From: Salvia splendens
Taxonomy: Eukaryota; Streptophyta; Magnoliopsida; Lamiales; Lamiaceae
Direction of reading: 5' to 3'
NCBI RefSeq assembly: GCF_004379255.2
Contig: NC_056035.1
Coordinates: 39,188,773-39,252,772 of the forward strand
DNA length: 64,000 nt
Shown here: piece after piece, positions 13,501-25,900 of the stretch
Layout: every line of letters begins with the position of its first letter
Numbering within the stretch: the stretch's first letter is position 1
Position numbers and translations under genes: made by a program
The notes under the pieces: model-generated
Seen by the model: only the letters and a program-made list of their open reading frames with translations
Databases searched by the model: none
What the model was told of the DNA's origin: nothing

Positions 13501-14737
13501 AATACTTCCAATTCCATCCAAATAGTAAAACTTACTACTAACCGAAAACTTACCATCTTTACTTACCATTCGGAACTTGCGTAGTCGAACACAATGAATA
13601 AGATCGGGTGTGAATCCGTGGTGGTGACAATAAATTGAACCACAACTCCTAGGAGCCGAATTTTCATACTGTGGAATTGATGACAATTTCAAAAACCGAA
13701 TTTAATGAAATTTTGCAGTCTTTATGAGTGTTTGTGTTGGAGTCGATCGACCACACGCCCGGCCTAAAACTACCACTATCTAACTGTATAATGATTAAAG
13801 GTATTTTATACAACTCGTAGTTCAGTTTAACTCGATTAATTTACTTGTTTTCGTGAATTAAACTATCCTAGATAGAAATTAAATGTTATCAAATGTTAGT
13901 GTGTTGATTTGCAAGTATAATTGAACCGTGTTTTCATATCTATATGTACTTGGAATTCACATATTTGACTCCAATCTACACTATTTATTTCCTAAAAATG
14001 AGAATTTGGTGATGATATGAGTTCTGATACAAGCGGGTGAACATATGATAATTGATAATGGCAAAATAAGACTATTTTTTTATTGAAGGAATTATAAAAG
14101 AGTATTATTATCTAAATATTTGAAGCCACGGAATATATGTAATTGATGGAATATAGATTTGAGGTCTATATAAATTCATGTACATATAGTTATTTTTGTA
14201 CTTCGTAGACTTTCATTTGTATATAACACTAGGTTCTAAATAGTAGTTTCATATTAGTATATTACTAATTGTCAATTGAAGCCTTCAACATATATTTGTG
14301 GCCGTTTTATTTGAGTGTCTAAACGCCAAACCTTTTTTTTGTCTAAATGCCATACTTGCCATGTAGATTCGTTACAAGTAATTTTAATACAATTGTGTCC
14401 ACTAATTGAAAAGAAAGACAAAGTATTGTTAGATCGTGTGACGTCATTAAGGGCTGCCAAATATTGCTAAAATTTATGAATTTAAAGAATAGTATACGTA
14501 GAAAATGGCAAGATTTTATCAAAATTATGAATAATTATTCATAGAAAATAATTCATATTTTCATTATATCGAAATGAATAAAAACTATATGTAATTATTA
14601 AGTAATCCTCATAAATTGAAATAATCAGGGATACTATAAGAAAAACACAAATTTTAATTGGATCAAATTAGTCCCCTTTGTAGTCAATAAGATTCAAAAT
14701 ACTTATTCATAGTTCAAAACACGACAATATAAGTTAC
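13501..14737. other. AT-rich intergenic DNA
   Basis: I see no gene, RNA or bounded element. The only open frames are short, AT-rich and without recognisable motifs. Confidence 0.6.
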
Positions 14738-15099
14738 AACATCCACAATGGCGGATGTCCGCCGGACGTCAGATCGGCGTGCCAAACGTCCGCAATGGAC
14801 GTCCGCCATTAGGCAGCATACATACGGATACGGATGTCCGCTACGGACACCGGAGTTCCGCGACTTTCCGGGACGTCCGTTGGGACGTTTGTCATTGCGT
14901 TGACACGATGGACGTCCCGGCAGACGTCCCGATTTTTTTATTATTTTTTTGGATGTCCTTGGGGATGTCCGTCATTGTGTAGTGGGATGTCCTTATGATG
15001 TGGCAGTGCAGTGGGATGTCCTTATGACATGACAGGAGGTGTTTTGGGAAGTCCGTCGGGATGTCCGCCGGGACATCCGTCCCATCGTGGATGCCCGGC
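14738..15099. mobile_element. Harbinger-like MITE, about 360 bp
   Basis: A GC-rich island in AT-rich DNA. CATCCACAATGG at 14740-14751 is answered near the other end by its near-perfect inverse CCATCGTGGATG at 15082-15093, and TACAAC occurs on both sides (14735-14740 and 15100-15105). The interior repeats GATGTCC/GGACGTCC on both strands many times and has no coding frame. CATCCACAATGG matches the start of the Harbinger element at 63221, so I assign it to the PIF/Harbinger group. The true target duplication (normally TTA/TAA) is not clean. Confidence 0.65.
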
Positions 15100-15105
15100 T
15101 ACAAC

Positions 15106-15818
15106 ACAAATAAGAACGACTCCTATATACTATTGATTATTTTAAAATAAACTCGAGAGCACCCTCAAATCAATTAATACTTAAATTGTCAACCACTAAT
15201 CCAAATATATTTTCTAAAACTATAGATTAAGATACTTTACAAGCATCATTGCATATAGTCTTTGGAAATTAGACGAGTTTGTTTAATGATACCACGATTT
15301 TACTATTACACAAATAAAAACGATGTATTTGTTTGGTTGTTTTTTTCTCCCATTTTGTGCCTCCATAATCTTAATTTATTGATGTGTTGAACTAGGAATG
15401 CTAATTTATAAATAAAACTTTAGGTACAACATACTATGATTTACTGCAAGTTATTGAACTACATCAAAAAGAAAATCCAATTTTCAGATTTACATTTTAA
15501 AAAATTAAATTCAAAATATCTCTAAAATTAATATGTAGAAGTTGAAGGGCCGACACATCGCATAAAATTAGTTAGCAAGTGCATGATCAATGATAGCATG
15601 ATATAAAATAATAAATGAGTCAAAAATCAAGACCTCAATGATTAGAAGCAAATAACTCTACGTGTTGTTATTATCAGATGACTAAGCAAATATTACTATT
15701 AAATTGCATGCACATAAATAGACAGTAATGAAATTCTGATCGAATCCAGCTCGATCGCATATATAACTAGCAACTCCACATTAATAAATAGTACTATTGT
15801 CTTTCACTTTCATTTATA
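15106..15818. other. AT-rich intergenic DNA
   Basis: No coding or structural feature can be supported. The interval separates the 14.7-kb MITE from the 15.8-kb Harbinger element. Confidence 0.55.
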
Positions 15819-17843
15819 GAGCATCCTCATCTGTGCTCTTGCCAACGAGTACGGATGTGGGCTCAGACCCACTTTTACTCACTGCTCTTAGGCAAGAGCA
15901 CAATACCCACATCCGTATTCTTTCGCAAGGACAAGCACAAGGGTCTCACCATTCTATTATTTAATTTAAATAAAAACATTACCACAAAATTAAAATGCAT
16001 TAAAAATATCCGGAATACTATTACAAATTACAAAAAAATTAAAAATTACTTAATTAAAATCCTAAAAATTTAAAAATACATAAATAAAATCCTAAAAATT
16101 AAAAATTACATAATTAAATTCATAAAATTAAAAAAATCCACTACTCGTGGTCGAATTTCGCCCAAATGTGTTTGATTAGGTCTTCTTGTAGCTCAATGTG
16201 GACTCGGGTATCGCGCATTGTGTTCCTTGTTTCGATCCTCTCGCCCACCGTCGTATGCACACCTCAGCGTGGGGGAAACCTCGCGGTTGAGCTTCTGGCT
16301 TCATCCTCGTCGTAAAAGCTAGCCGTCATCGGTCTTTCGTCAGCTATAATCATGTTGTGCAAGATAATACATGTGTACATGATGCCGGCGATATTTTTCA
16401 CGTACCACAGTCGAGACGGGGCCTTCACAATGTTGAATCGGGCTTGAAGGACCCCAAAAGCTCTTTCGACGTCTTTCCGAGCGGACTCTTGACGTTGCGC
16501 AAAAAGAACCCGTCTCGGGTCTTGCGGGTAACTGAGCATCTTCACGAAAGTCGACCACCTTGGGTAGATACCATCGGCGAGATAGTAACACATGTGGTAT
16601 GCATTTCCGTTGACGGTGAAGTCGATCGCCGGTGCTACACCATTCAAAACATCATTGAAGAGTGATGAAGAATAGAGCACATTCAAGTCGTTGTTGGATC
16701 CGGCAATACCAAAATATGCATGTCATATCCATAGGTGGTAGTCGATGACCGCTTCAAGGATAAGTGTTGGGCCGCCGCCTTTGTGGCCGCTTAAGTGTTG
16801 CCCCCTCCAAGCAGTCGGGCAATTCTTCCACCTCCAATGCATGCAGTCAATGCTGCCAAGCATATCGGGAAAACCATGGACTGTTTCGTGAAGACGAAGC
16901 AACCGTTGGCAATCATCGGTGGTAGGTGCCCGAAGGATTTCCTCACCGAAAGTTGAACGAACGCCGTCGCAAAAATTTTTAAGGCAAAAGATTCCAGTTA
17001 ACTCACCGACATGCAAATACTCGTCGAATAGGTCAGCCGTTTGCCCAGTAGCAAGTTGTCGGATGGCACACGTACACTTCTGCAACGCCGAGAGACTTTG
17101 CCGACCGGTTGCGTCTGTACTTGTTTGAAAGTATTCAACACGGGCGGATAATGTGTTGACAATACGCATAAACAAGCGTTTTGACATGCGAAAACGATGC
17201 CGAAAATAATCTTCCGGAAACCGCGGTTGGTCGGAAAAATAGTCGGCAACGAGCCTTTCGTTGGCTCCCTCCCGGTCACAATGGATGTAGCAGCAAGTTG
17301 ATCTAGTTGGTTGAGGAGGAGGGTCGGGGGTTTTCGCGGTGACATAGGCTTCATAGGCGGCACGATATTGTTCATAGTATTCTTGTTCTTCGCGCTCCGC
17401 TTCCGCAATGAGATTGGTGAAATCCATTTGAGAGGGTTTGAGTGAGAGAGGAAGATGTAGACAAGTTGTATGAAAAAAACATGAATGAGAGATGAATGGG
17501 AGATGATTTGATGTGAAAAATGGATGATAAATGTGTGTATTATTTTCAGAAAATCAAAAAAATCAAAAAAATTCCAGAAAAACGGTAAAAAAACGGCCAT
17601 ATTTTTGGGAATCTGAAAAAATATATTTTTTAATTTTTGGTATTATTTTCGATTTTTTAAAAAAATGAATTTCCAACGGAAATGCTGTTGGCCAATCAGA
17701 ACGCGCCACGTCAGCTGCTCGCTGACACGGACGTGCTCGATGCATCGAGCAGCGCCGCGCCAGCGGCGAGAGCGCAGTGGCGGGCAGCGGGTGTCGTGCC
17801 GCTGGCACGGACGGATGCCGTCCTTCAACCGCGGCGGATGCTC
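15819..17843 (-). mobile_element. PIF/Harbinger DNA transposon, nearly complete
   Basis: The ends are inverted: GAGCATCC at 15819 and GGATGCTC ending at 17843. The flanks are ATA on the left and TTA on the right, a one-base-degenerate version of the TWA duplication used by this superfamily. The element is about 2.0 kb and contains one transposase gene on the minus strand (16264-17427). I find no second, Myb-like ORF of the kind autonomous PIF elements usually carry. The subterminal part at 17660-17840 is GC-rich and self-complementary. Confidence 0.82.
16264..17427 (-). pseudogene. Harbinger (HARBI1/ALP1-like) transposase with one in-frame stop
   Basis: A DDE-type nuclease that would cut and join the element ends. 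The first segment (17427-16723, 234 aa) has the helix-turn-helix-like region and the first catalytic Asp in GSIDCMHWRW. The second (from 16722 to 16264, same frame) supplies the second Asp in GSNNDLN and the catalytic Glu in SARKDVERAFGVLQ. The two are split only by a TGA at 16723-16725, in the stretch LWI-stop-HAYFG where relatives usually have Trp. All three catalytic acids survive and no frameshift was found, so inactivation looks recent. The start used is the ATG at 17427 (MDFTNLIAEAEREEQEYYEQ). Confidence 0.88.
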
Positions 17844-19273
17844 TTATTTTATTACTATTTTTATAATCCATTCAACAAATTGATTGCACTTTTGTCGTAT
17901 ATTAATTTGGATAAATATTGAATTTTTCCCAATCATTTTAGTTTTCTAACGAAAATATGCCACCTAAGCTAATTACAAAAAAAATTTTGATATTTTTTTC
18001 CATTTTGTAAATAATTCGATAATTTTTTTTACAGTCAGGGCATTGTTTGTTGAAATTAATAACCAATTAGACAAAATTGAATATTTATCCTACTAATTTA
18101 ATACTCATGTTCCTTTCAGCTAATATCCATCTGAAAAGGACTACAGCTACCTAATACTACTACATATATTCTAATATACTCCATTATTTTATATAAGAAG
18201 ACAAACTAAATTATACTACTCCTATAAACGATCTCATTTATTATAAAATTCGACCAAGTTCAATTGTCTAAATAAAGCAACTTTATTTAGATAAAAGTTG
18301 GCATCAGCATCTCAACTCAAATGTATGTGAATACCATACCTCTTAAACAGCTTAATTTGCCTGTTCGGACTTATTCATGTTAAAATTAAAACTGGCTGCT
18401 CTTATTATTGCCAATGTTACCTATTGTTAGAGTTATATTCAAATTTGTTGTTTTAATTAGATTAAAGGTTACTTTGCTATAAATCAAAGAGCTATTATTT
18501 AATTATTGTTGTGTCAATAATTTAAAAAATTGTTGTAAATATATAGAACTTCATCTATTCAAGGGAGGTTTCGGAAAACTCTAAAATCCTAACTAGCTTC
18601 TAATCCTTATCGTAATAAGTAATTAACATGTACTCCATAAACCAAGGAATCACTCAATATCAATCTAGAGAAGTCATATTATTATATGGAAGACACCAGA
18701 AAAGAAGAAAATGCCATTTATTTTTGCATTATTGAGAAATAGACAGATTGTAGTTTCCGAAGGAATGCCACCTTTTTCAGGTAACAACAAATCTGGCATT
18801 GGGCCTCAAATAGAAACAAATTATAAGGCAAAAAGCAAATAAATAATAGATCCCCAATATTAGTATTTTATATAATGTATTGTGATCCATACCAAAAAGC
18901 AGATAGATCTCGTGTCTCTGTTTAGTCCCACATTATGTAGCTTGATATATTTTGCTTTTCCATGTGAATGTTGACGATACTTTTGTAAAGATTTACTTAT
19001 ATTTATTTATCAATATAAGTATTGTAACTATACAATGATCCTAACCATATATTTGATTGGAATATTGATTGATATAAATAGACACAATAGATATCTTTCA
19101 TATATATTTCAGGAGGAGAGTAGTACTAGAAATATGTGACTAGTAACATAAACCAATTTATGTACAAGTTTATAAGCATTTAAAATGCAGATGAACAAAA
19201 TATAAGCATCTGATATGTACATGTCACCAGCAATACTATACTGTAAGCGAACTGGCCCGGACAAGGACTAGCT
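17844..19273. other. AT-rich intergenic DNA and 3' flank of the CFS1-like gene
   Basis: No gene or bounded repeat is recognised. The last part before 19273 probably includes the 3' UTR of the minus-strand FYVE/SYLF gene. Confidence 0.55.
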
Positions 19274-21723
19274 TCACAGCTTAGAGTAAAGGTCTCTGAG
19301 AGCAGCATACAGTGGCTCTGCAGCCTTTGGCCTATCCACACTTCCAAGAAGGATATCAGCTGTGGTTAGGTATGGATCGCCGTAAAATTGAAGGTTTGCG
19401 TCCATTCTTGTCGCAACGGCGTTCCCCTCGAGAGAGACCCCCACAAATGCACCTGAGACATTCCCATCCAAGTATATGGTGAGCTATTCATATGTACAAT
19501 TCTTAACATATCGATATTGGCAAAAGTGTCAATGCTTTAACATTTTGTTATTTGGGGTTCTAATCTTGGGATACAATCAAATTTTATGATCAGTGTTCAA
19601 AGAGTCGAACAAGTCTCTAATATCATGTTATATTCAAGATATTGCATCAATTTTATGGTCACTAAACTAGTAAATATTAATATGCTGACGCCTGACAACA
19701 TCATGCACCCGTTCATTCATACCACAAATGGAGTTCAGTCTTTCAACTGAGTGTGAAATGCAAATTTTAAAAAAAAATTGATGAATGCAGTCTGAAATTC
19801 TTTCGAGTAAGGCAAACGGTGGTTAGTTCGAAGGAACAAGGTGAAAATAACCCTTTAAAGGTGTGCATAACGTTAGGGGGCTTTGCACCTCGTGAACGTT
19901 TTAACCATTAGCTACCATTCAGGTAGACATACCAAGAGATCATACCTTTACTACAACTGTAAGTATAGCACATGCCGGACCCTTTATCTCCAGCTCGTAG
20001 ATCTGCCTCAACAACTCTTCCAATTGGTCCAGCAGCAGCACTGCAACCAGCACCAAGAGAAAAATGCATGCGACTGCAAAATGTTTTCACAGCTTTTGTG
20101 TTGTGAAGCACAATTATGAAATCCATGAGTTCACCTCCGACCTGTGAATAACAAACAAAGTTTCAGGCTCAAATATACAGCCTTTTTGGAGGAAAACACT
20201 AGTCTGTGTTAGAGACTGAGAATACATACAAACAATTTAAATTCCAAAGAGAATGGGAATATAGAGAGCTCTCATCAAAATAAAATCACAGATATAAAAG
20301 TTTAACTAAACTCACTGAGAATTGATTCTAGTTCCTTGTTACACGTAAATTAATTTATATAATTCATAAAAGAAAGTATGCAACATATATACAGATCCTG
20401 AGGGCTACAAGCATACCTGTGCACCCCATCCCAAACCAGCAGAGAGAATGGCAGATGGTGCCGACCATGACCCATCTGATCGCCGGGCAACAACCAAGCC
20501 AGTCCCAAGTTTATAAGAAAGTAACACACCAGCTTTAGCAACTGTTAAGATTGCCAATCCTCTTGCTCCTTTCAAAACAGCCGCAGGGATGGACTTCTCA
20601 GGGTTCAACCTAGCCACCTGTTCATTAGATGATTTGAGTTTCACCATCTACAGATGATAGAATTTTCATTTAATGAGGAAAAACTTTTCACTCATCAACA
20701 ATGGCTAAAGTTCGATGAAAAGCTTTATCAACCAAAAGTCATGAGACTCAACCAAGAACACAGTCAACATACTATTTCAGTATTTCTTAAGATCGAATAG
20801 TAAGATAAGAAACAAGAACAGGCCAACATTATTCTTAGAAATTTAAAGAGCATTTAAGTGAATAACACTTGAACCTGCGAAAAGTTCCTCAGCGTATTGG
20901 TTGACTTGTATATTTCATGCTCCATGGACAACCCCACAGGAAGATTTAACCATCCTCTCGAGCAAGTCCAATCCATCACATCATGCTTTGCAACCTGGGA
21001 AGCATTGCTGATAGTATTGATCAATACAACTTGCAATGGATCAAGCCTATCATAACAAGTGTCACACACCCTCTGCGGGTTCCTTTCCCTAAACTTGGCA
21101 GGTAACAAACACCTCCCTTTTGAGCACACCCTACAAAAGATGCCTCCACACAAGCGACAATGGTGTCTACCACGGGTCAAAGCTGTAAAGGGAGCAGTGC
21201 ACTGCATGCAAACTGTTGTCGAGCTGTCCGGAAGCCATTCTGGTGGTTCAGCCTCCAGGACATCTTTGTAAGCATTATAGTTGAAAGCATTCTGCTCAAG
21301 AAGTGGGGGAGCACTCGGAATGTAAACTGAAGAATGCAAGACTGTTTCTCCATCCTTTGCAGATCCAAGGAATGATACATTAGAACTTGGCAACTGAGGG
21401 AGACTTCTTACAGCTGAATGACCTTTATTTCGTCCAGTAAGAATGGCAAATATCCCACCCATAACATTTTTCAAGTTCACCTCAGGTGGGCCATTTCTTG
21501 ACACTGGTGGATACTGATCCTCGCCCGAGTCATAACCTCGATCCATAAAATCATCAGAATCAAGCGGATATGGATATGACACTTTCTGATTCAACACCTC
21601 CGCATTCTGGCCTTCTTGAGGAGGCCAGGGAGTGTCATCAAAATCATCTACATAAGAAAACTTGGTATTCGCCTTTTCCATATTAGACCGGGACGCATAT
21701 GAAACTTTCCCTTCTGAAGCCAT
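19274..21723 (-). CDS. CFS1: FYVE and SYLF (Ysc84) domain protein, CFS1-like
   Basis: Arabidopsis CFS1 (cell death related endosomal FYVE/SYLF protein) binds PI3P on endosomes and autophagic membranes and works with ESCRT-I; this role is family knowledge. Exons 21723-20875, 20617-20417, 20141-19946 and 19452-19274 join in phase to 474 aa. The FYVE finger (about residues 160-235) has WLPD, RGRHHCRLCG and QRVC, the complete PI3P-binding signature. The SYLF domain fills the C-terminal half, with NPEKSIPAAVLKGARGLAIL, GTGLVVARRSDGSWSAPSAI and DPYLTTADILLGSVDRPKAA. No SH3 domain follows, as in plant members. Exon 2 could instead start at 20647, also in frame, adding ten residues (MVKLKSSNEQ); I prefer 20617 because FSQ-VARLNPEKSIP matches the family better. 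Confidence 0.93.
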
Positions 21724-21770
21724 GAATTATGCCCCAAGGTAAACAGACAATAACGACACAGGAAGTGACA

Positions 21771-22440
21771 CCTGAAAAAAAATATAAGGGTTAAGGTGAA
21801 GGCAAATTATACAGAAAAAAAAGCAAATTTAGAATTACTATAATCTAGCCTATTCTCAGACTATAAAGGAGAAATAGCTAAAGGAAAACAGATGAACATC
21901 ATCGTATTAACCAAACAAAACAAATTAGAAGTTAGCTAACTGTTGGAAGCGCAATCTGAAATAAAAGGATATAAAGATGCATGTAAACAATCATCAGATG
22001 TTCTAGGTATATCAACAGAATAAGCTACAAAATCACCATAATTCCGAAAAACAACCAAAGTCAAAAACTGAAAAAGAAATTGCACATAAATAATAGTAAA
22101 GTTCATAACTTGCAACCAAATCCACCTAAATTGAAAGTTTAGAAAGGCTCAATGGAAACTAACAATATGCATAAGGAAGCAACTAATACCACACCACGTA
22201 TACGATCAAGTCGATAATAAAAAAACCAGAAACAGATGTTACTTACAGAGATGAATTTTGGGACCCTTGAAATTCAAGGTTAAGGCGATGAATATATAAT
22301 GGATTGGAACAGTAAAATTCCGCTCAAATAAAAGAACTGGGATTTAATTGATGATTAAAAAGAGAATCCGAAAAGATTGAACGAACCCTAATTATAAGGA
22401 TTTGGCAATTTGGGGGTTTGGGTTTTGATGTTTGCGTTTG
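21771..22440 (-). other. 5' UTR exon(s) and leader intron of the CFS1-like gene
   Basis: Read on the minus strand, a strong donor CTCT/GTAAGT lies at 22247/22246 and a strong acceptor (T-tract then CAG) at 21772/21771, 48 bases before the ATG. This predicts a leader intron at about 21772-22246. The upstream leader exon would lie between 22247 and roughly 22440. Leader introns of this kind often raise expression in plants. The transcription start is a guess. Confidence 0.6.
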
Positions 22441-22949
22441 TGAAGAAGAATAGTATATGATTCTCAAGAAAACATTTATTTATTTATTTCGGCAAATGCC
22501 TTAAATAGACACGTCATTTGTTTCATTTTTTCACTTTCTTTTTTTTACATTCCCAAATTCCAACCTGTATTTGCTAAATTTGGCATTCAAAGGTATCGAA
22601 ATTCAACTTTTCATTTACGACTATAGTCTATATGAGAAACGTTTTTATTTCTCCATTTTAATCATCTATAACAAATTGTCACTTTTTAATTTTTTTGAAA
22701 ATTCTCTCTCTACTTCAATTACCTTTTTTTATTTATCTATTTTATACATATTACTAATTTCACATTTAAACAAAGTATTAAAATTATTGATCATGGACAG
22801 GTAGTATTATTCTCTATTTCTCTTGTAGAAAGGATGAGGCTCATATTTCTTCAAGTTAGAAAGTGACAGTAGTCATCATTTATAATTGTGAATCAGAATC
22901 CAAATCCAAGTAAAAAACTCAAAACTAAAAAATATGGGAAGAAGTTGCA
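22441..22949. other. Short intergenic stretch
   Basis: AT-rich DNA between the 5' end of the CFS1-like gene and the 3' end of SMU2, both on the minus strand. It must contain the CFS1-like promoter and the SMU2 3' UTR. No conserved motif can be called. Confidence 0.5.
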
Positions 22950-25900
22950 TCATATCCTTAGCTTCTTTCCAGGAGTTTCATCGCCATACGTCCTGCCATC
23001 ATCATTTTTGTCGCCGCCCATCTCGGCCTTCTTCCGAGCGAGTAGTTTGTTTATCTTGTGCAGGTCATTGGTGAGCTTCTGTTCCCTGTTCTGCTTCCGG
23101 GTCTTCCGACCATCTTGCATCTTCACACCGAACTGGAATGCAGCTTTTGGCATTGCTTCCTTCTCCTCGTTGTATTTAGCCCATTCCTCTTCCGTTTCAA
23201 AGTCCCACCGGTGAAGCCGTCCCTTTGCCTGTACCAAAAATTATATCATATAGTTATTCTCCAAATGCTAAGATGATATGATCATTCCAAGGGAATTAAC
23301 AAGACATTTTTTCCAGATTTGGACCATCAGAATGTTGTTCTGAGTTCCAATATGGGATTGTTTATAATCCAGAAATTTTTTTTTCCATTTTTGTGTTTGT
23401 CTATACGTGTAATTGACTTTTTAAGAAACAACAGCAAAAACTTACCCGTCCGCCCATGTCCATCTTGGACAAATCACCTTCTTCATCGCTGTCGACAACC
23501 TCACGGTTGTATTCTTGGTAACCAGGGTAGCACTCAGAGTAACTATCAGATATAAAATTAGGATCTTTCTCTCGGGCATCCTTTTCACGCAGTTGTTGAA
23601 GTCTCTGATCGTCCCTCTTAAACACAGATCCCAAGCCCCTATCCTTCTCTTCTTGGGTCATGAAACGCGGATCCTGCAGAGCATTTGGATCGGCTTGAGC
23701 TTGCATATCATAAGCCTGCATGTCTTGCTGAAGATACAGCTCAGGGTAAGCTAGTTGCTCAGCATATTGGTAATTCTGCCACTCTCCTTGGTAGCCACTA
23801 GCCAACGCTTGTGCTTGCAAAGCCTCGTATCCATCCTGAGCAGCAAAGATGAAACTCATTGAGAAGCATAGAGTAATTAAACTGAAGTGTCATGGACAAA
23901 CAGAAGGAATTCATACAATTTATAAGGTACATTGCATTAGAAAACACACTGCGTTGGGGTGGTTGGGGGGGGGTATTAAAATTCAAATAATAAATAAATC
24001 AGAGAAGTCCAAAAGAGAATGACCAAAATATTTGCTTATAGCAAAAAATAACATGCACTAACCGCTTGTTCCCAACCATGAGATAGCTCAGCAGGTGGTA
24101 CTGGACCATACGCAGGCTCAGCAAAGTAGGATTGTTTCTCTTTGTTCCGAGGAGATTCTTCCATATCCTCTGAAATTGGGCTGTGGCTCATATCTTTACT
24201 GGGAATAGAATAGTCTACACCATCACCCACAAAAATATCTTCCTCTTCTTTCCTAACAATGGGCGACTCCACCTTCTCTTTTGTGTCAGGATAATTCTTT
24301 CTGGGAGGTGGGGGAGGTGGTGGCAGTCGGATTTCTCCATCATTTTGATTCTTCAGAGACTCAGATTTCAAAATCCTTTCATCTTCCTCATATCCATTAG
24401 AAACAGATAAATTCTTTCCTAAAAATTACAAGTCATGTTAGAATAAGCACAACAAGACGTGTAGGGAATGGAAAGGCAAACTTAGGAGTTGCGCGATATT
24501 AAAAAGGAAGTCAAAAGAACCACAACAATAATAGAAGATTGTAAAGACAAATAAGAAAATAGCAACAATGATTGTTGTATGACAGTATCAAAATAAGAAC
24601 CATCATATGTTAAATAGCACATTTTTTGTGCTATCATTGTTCTCTTTCCTGACTCCATTTTGCAATCATGCTCTTTATCTACTTAGTCTACACTGATGTT
24701 AAATAGCACATTAGCACAACAAGCTTCCAAGATCGAATATGTTTGTGGTTTAATAGATAAACTATAATGCGCATTATGACTATATAAATGGGAAACAGCT
24801 TAGACAAGTTTAACAAATGCTTGATAAAACACCTTTTCCATCTTTGTCTTTCTTTTTCTTTTTCAGAACCTTCCCCGATGAGCCAAGGCGAAGATATGAC
24901 ATGATCTTAGCAATTCGATCTAGCACTGAACCATCAACACTCACGGTAACCATCTCCTGGAGATAAAGGAAGGGCATAGTTTTATATAAAGTCATAAAAA
25001 ATGCAAAACAAAACCAACAACAAAAAGAGGATTAAAATACCTCCGGAACAGGACAATCGGCTTTACTTCTGTGGACAGTTGTTGGAATATCATGTGAAAA
25101 CCCACTTTCCTGACATACATGTAACACAAAATATTGTTTTAACATGGCTAACAAGGCAATTTTACTCAAGAAACTATTTAGGCTTCAATATCAAACAAAT
25201 ATGTCAGCAAATGGACGCACTCAGCCAAACTGCAGCCAAATCAGTCTTGTATAGATGCACAGTCCATCATGGTACAACAGAAAACATTAACATAATGGCA
25301 TGGTGAACATAAAATATATCATTAATTCTTTGTGAGGCTAGCAGAACTATAATAATTTTGGTAGCATGAATTAAAATCATGATCCTTTGATGCTATTAGG
25401 ATGGATTATCTTATCATAAGAAAAGTGCAATGGTGGAAAAGGAAGAAAATGCATATTAGGATCAATCAAGTAGCTCATGATTACTCAACTATGGATGGCT
25501 AAAAAATGTTTTTACCTCTTTTATTTCAGACTGTGAATCGATTGGACCCTACAAATATTAAATGGCTTACCATGTTAAAAATAAAAGCCATTCTTCCAGG
25601 AAGGAACATTTCATTTGTCTTGATGACTGTTTGTGGCTTGACTATGCATTGATAAACTGACTGTTATAAGAAAACTACAATTAGTTCAAAGAACACTGTA
25701 GCTTCAAAAACCAGATTCCCCAGAAGAAAGAAAATACGCACCTTTGCTGTTGCAGTGCGGAAAGTTACAGGTTGATCGTCCTTTTGTACTCTATACACAG
25801 AAGTAAAACTCCGAATCAACGAACAGGATTAAGAAATTAAATACTAGTACCAAGCCTGCACTTTTTCACCAAGTAGTCCTTTTATTCTTTGACCAATTAA

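Noticed and set aside
16264..17600. Host gene (ALP1/HARBI1-like domesticated protein)
   Set aside because: In-frame stop, terminal inverted repeats and a near-TWA flank mark it as a transposon copy rather than a retained host gene.
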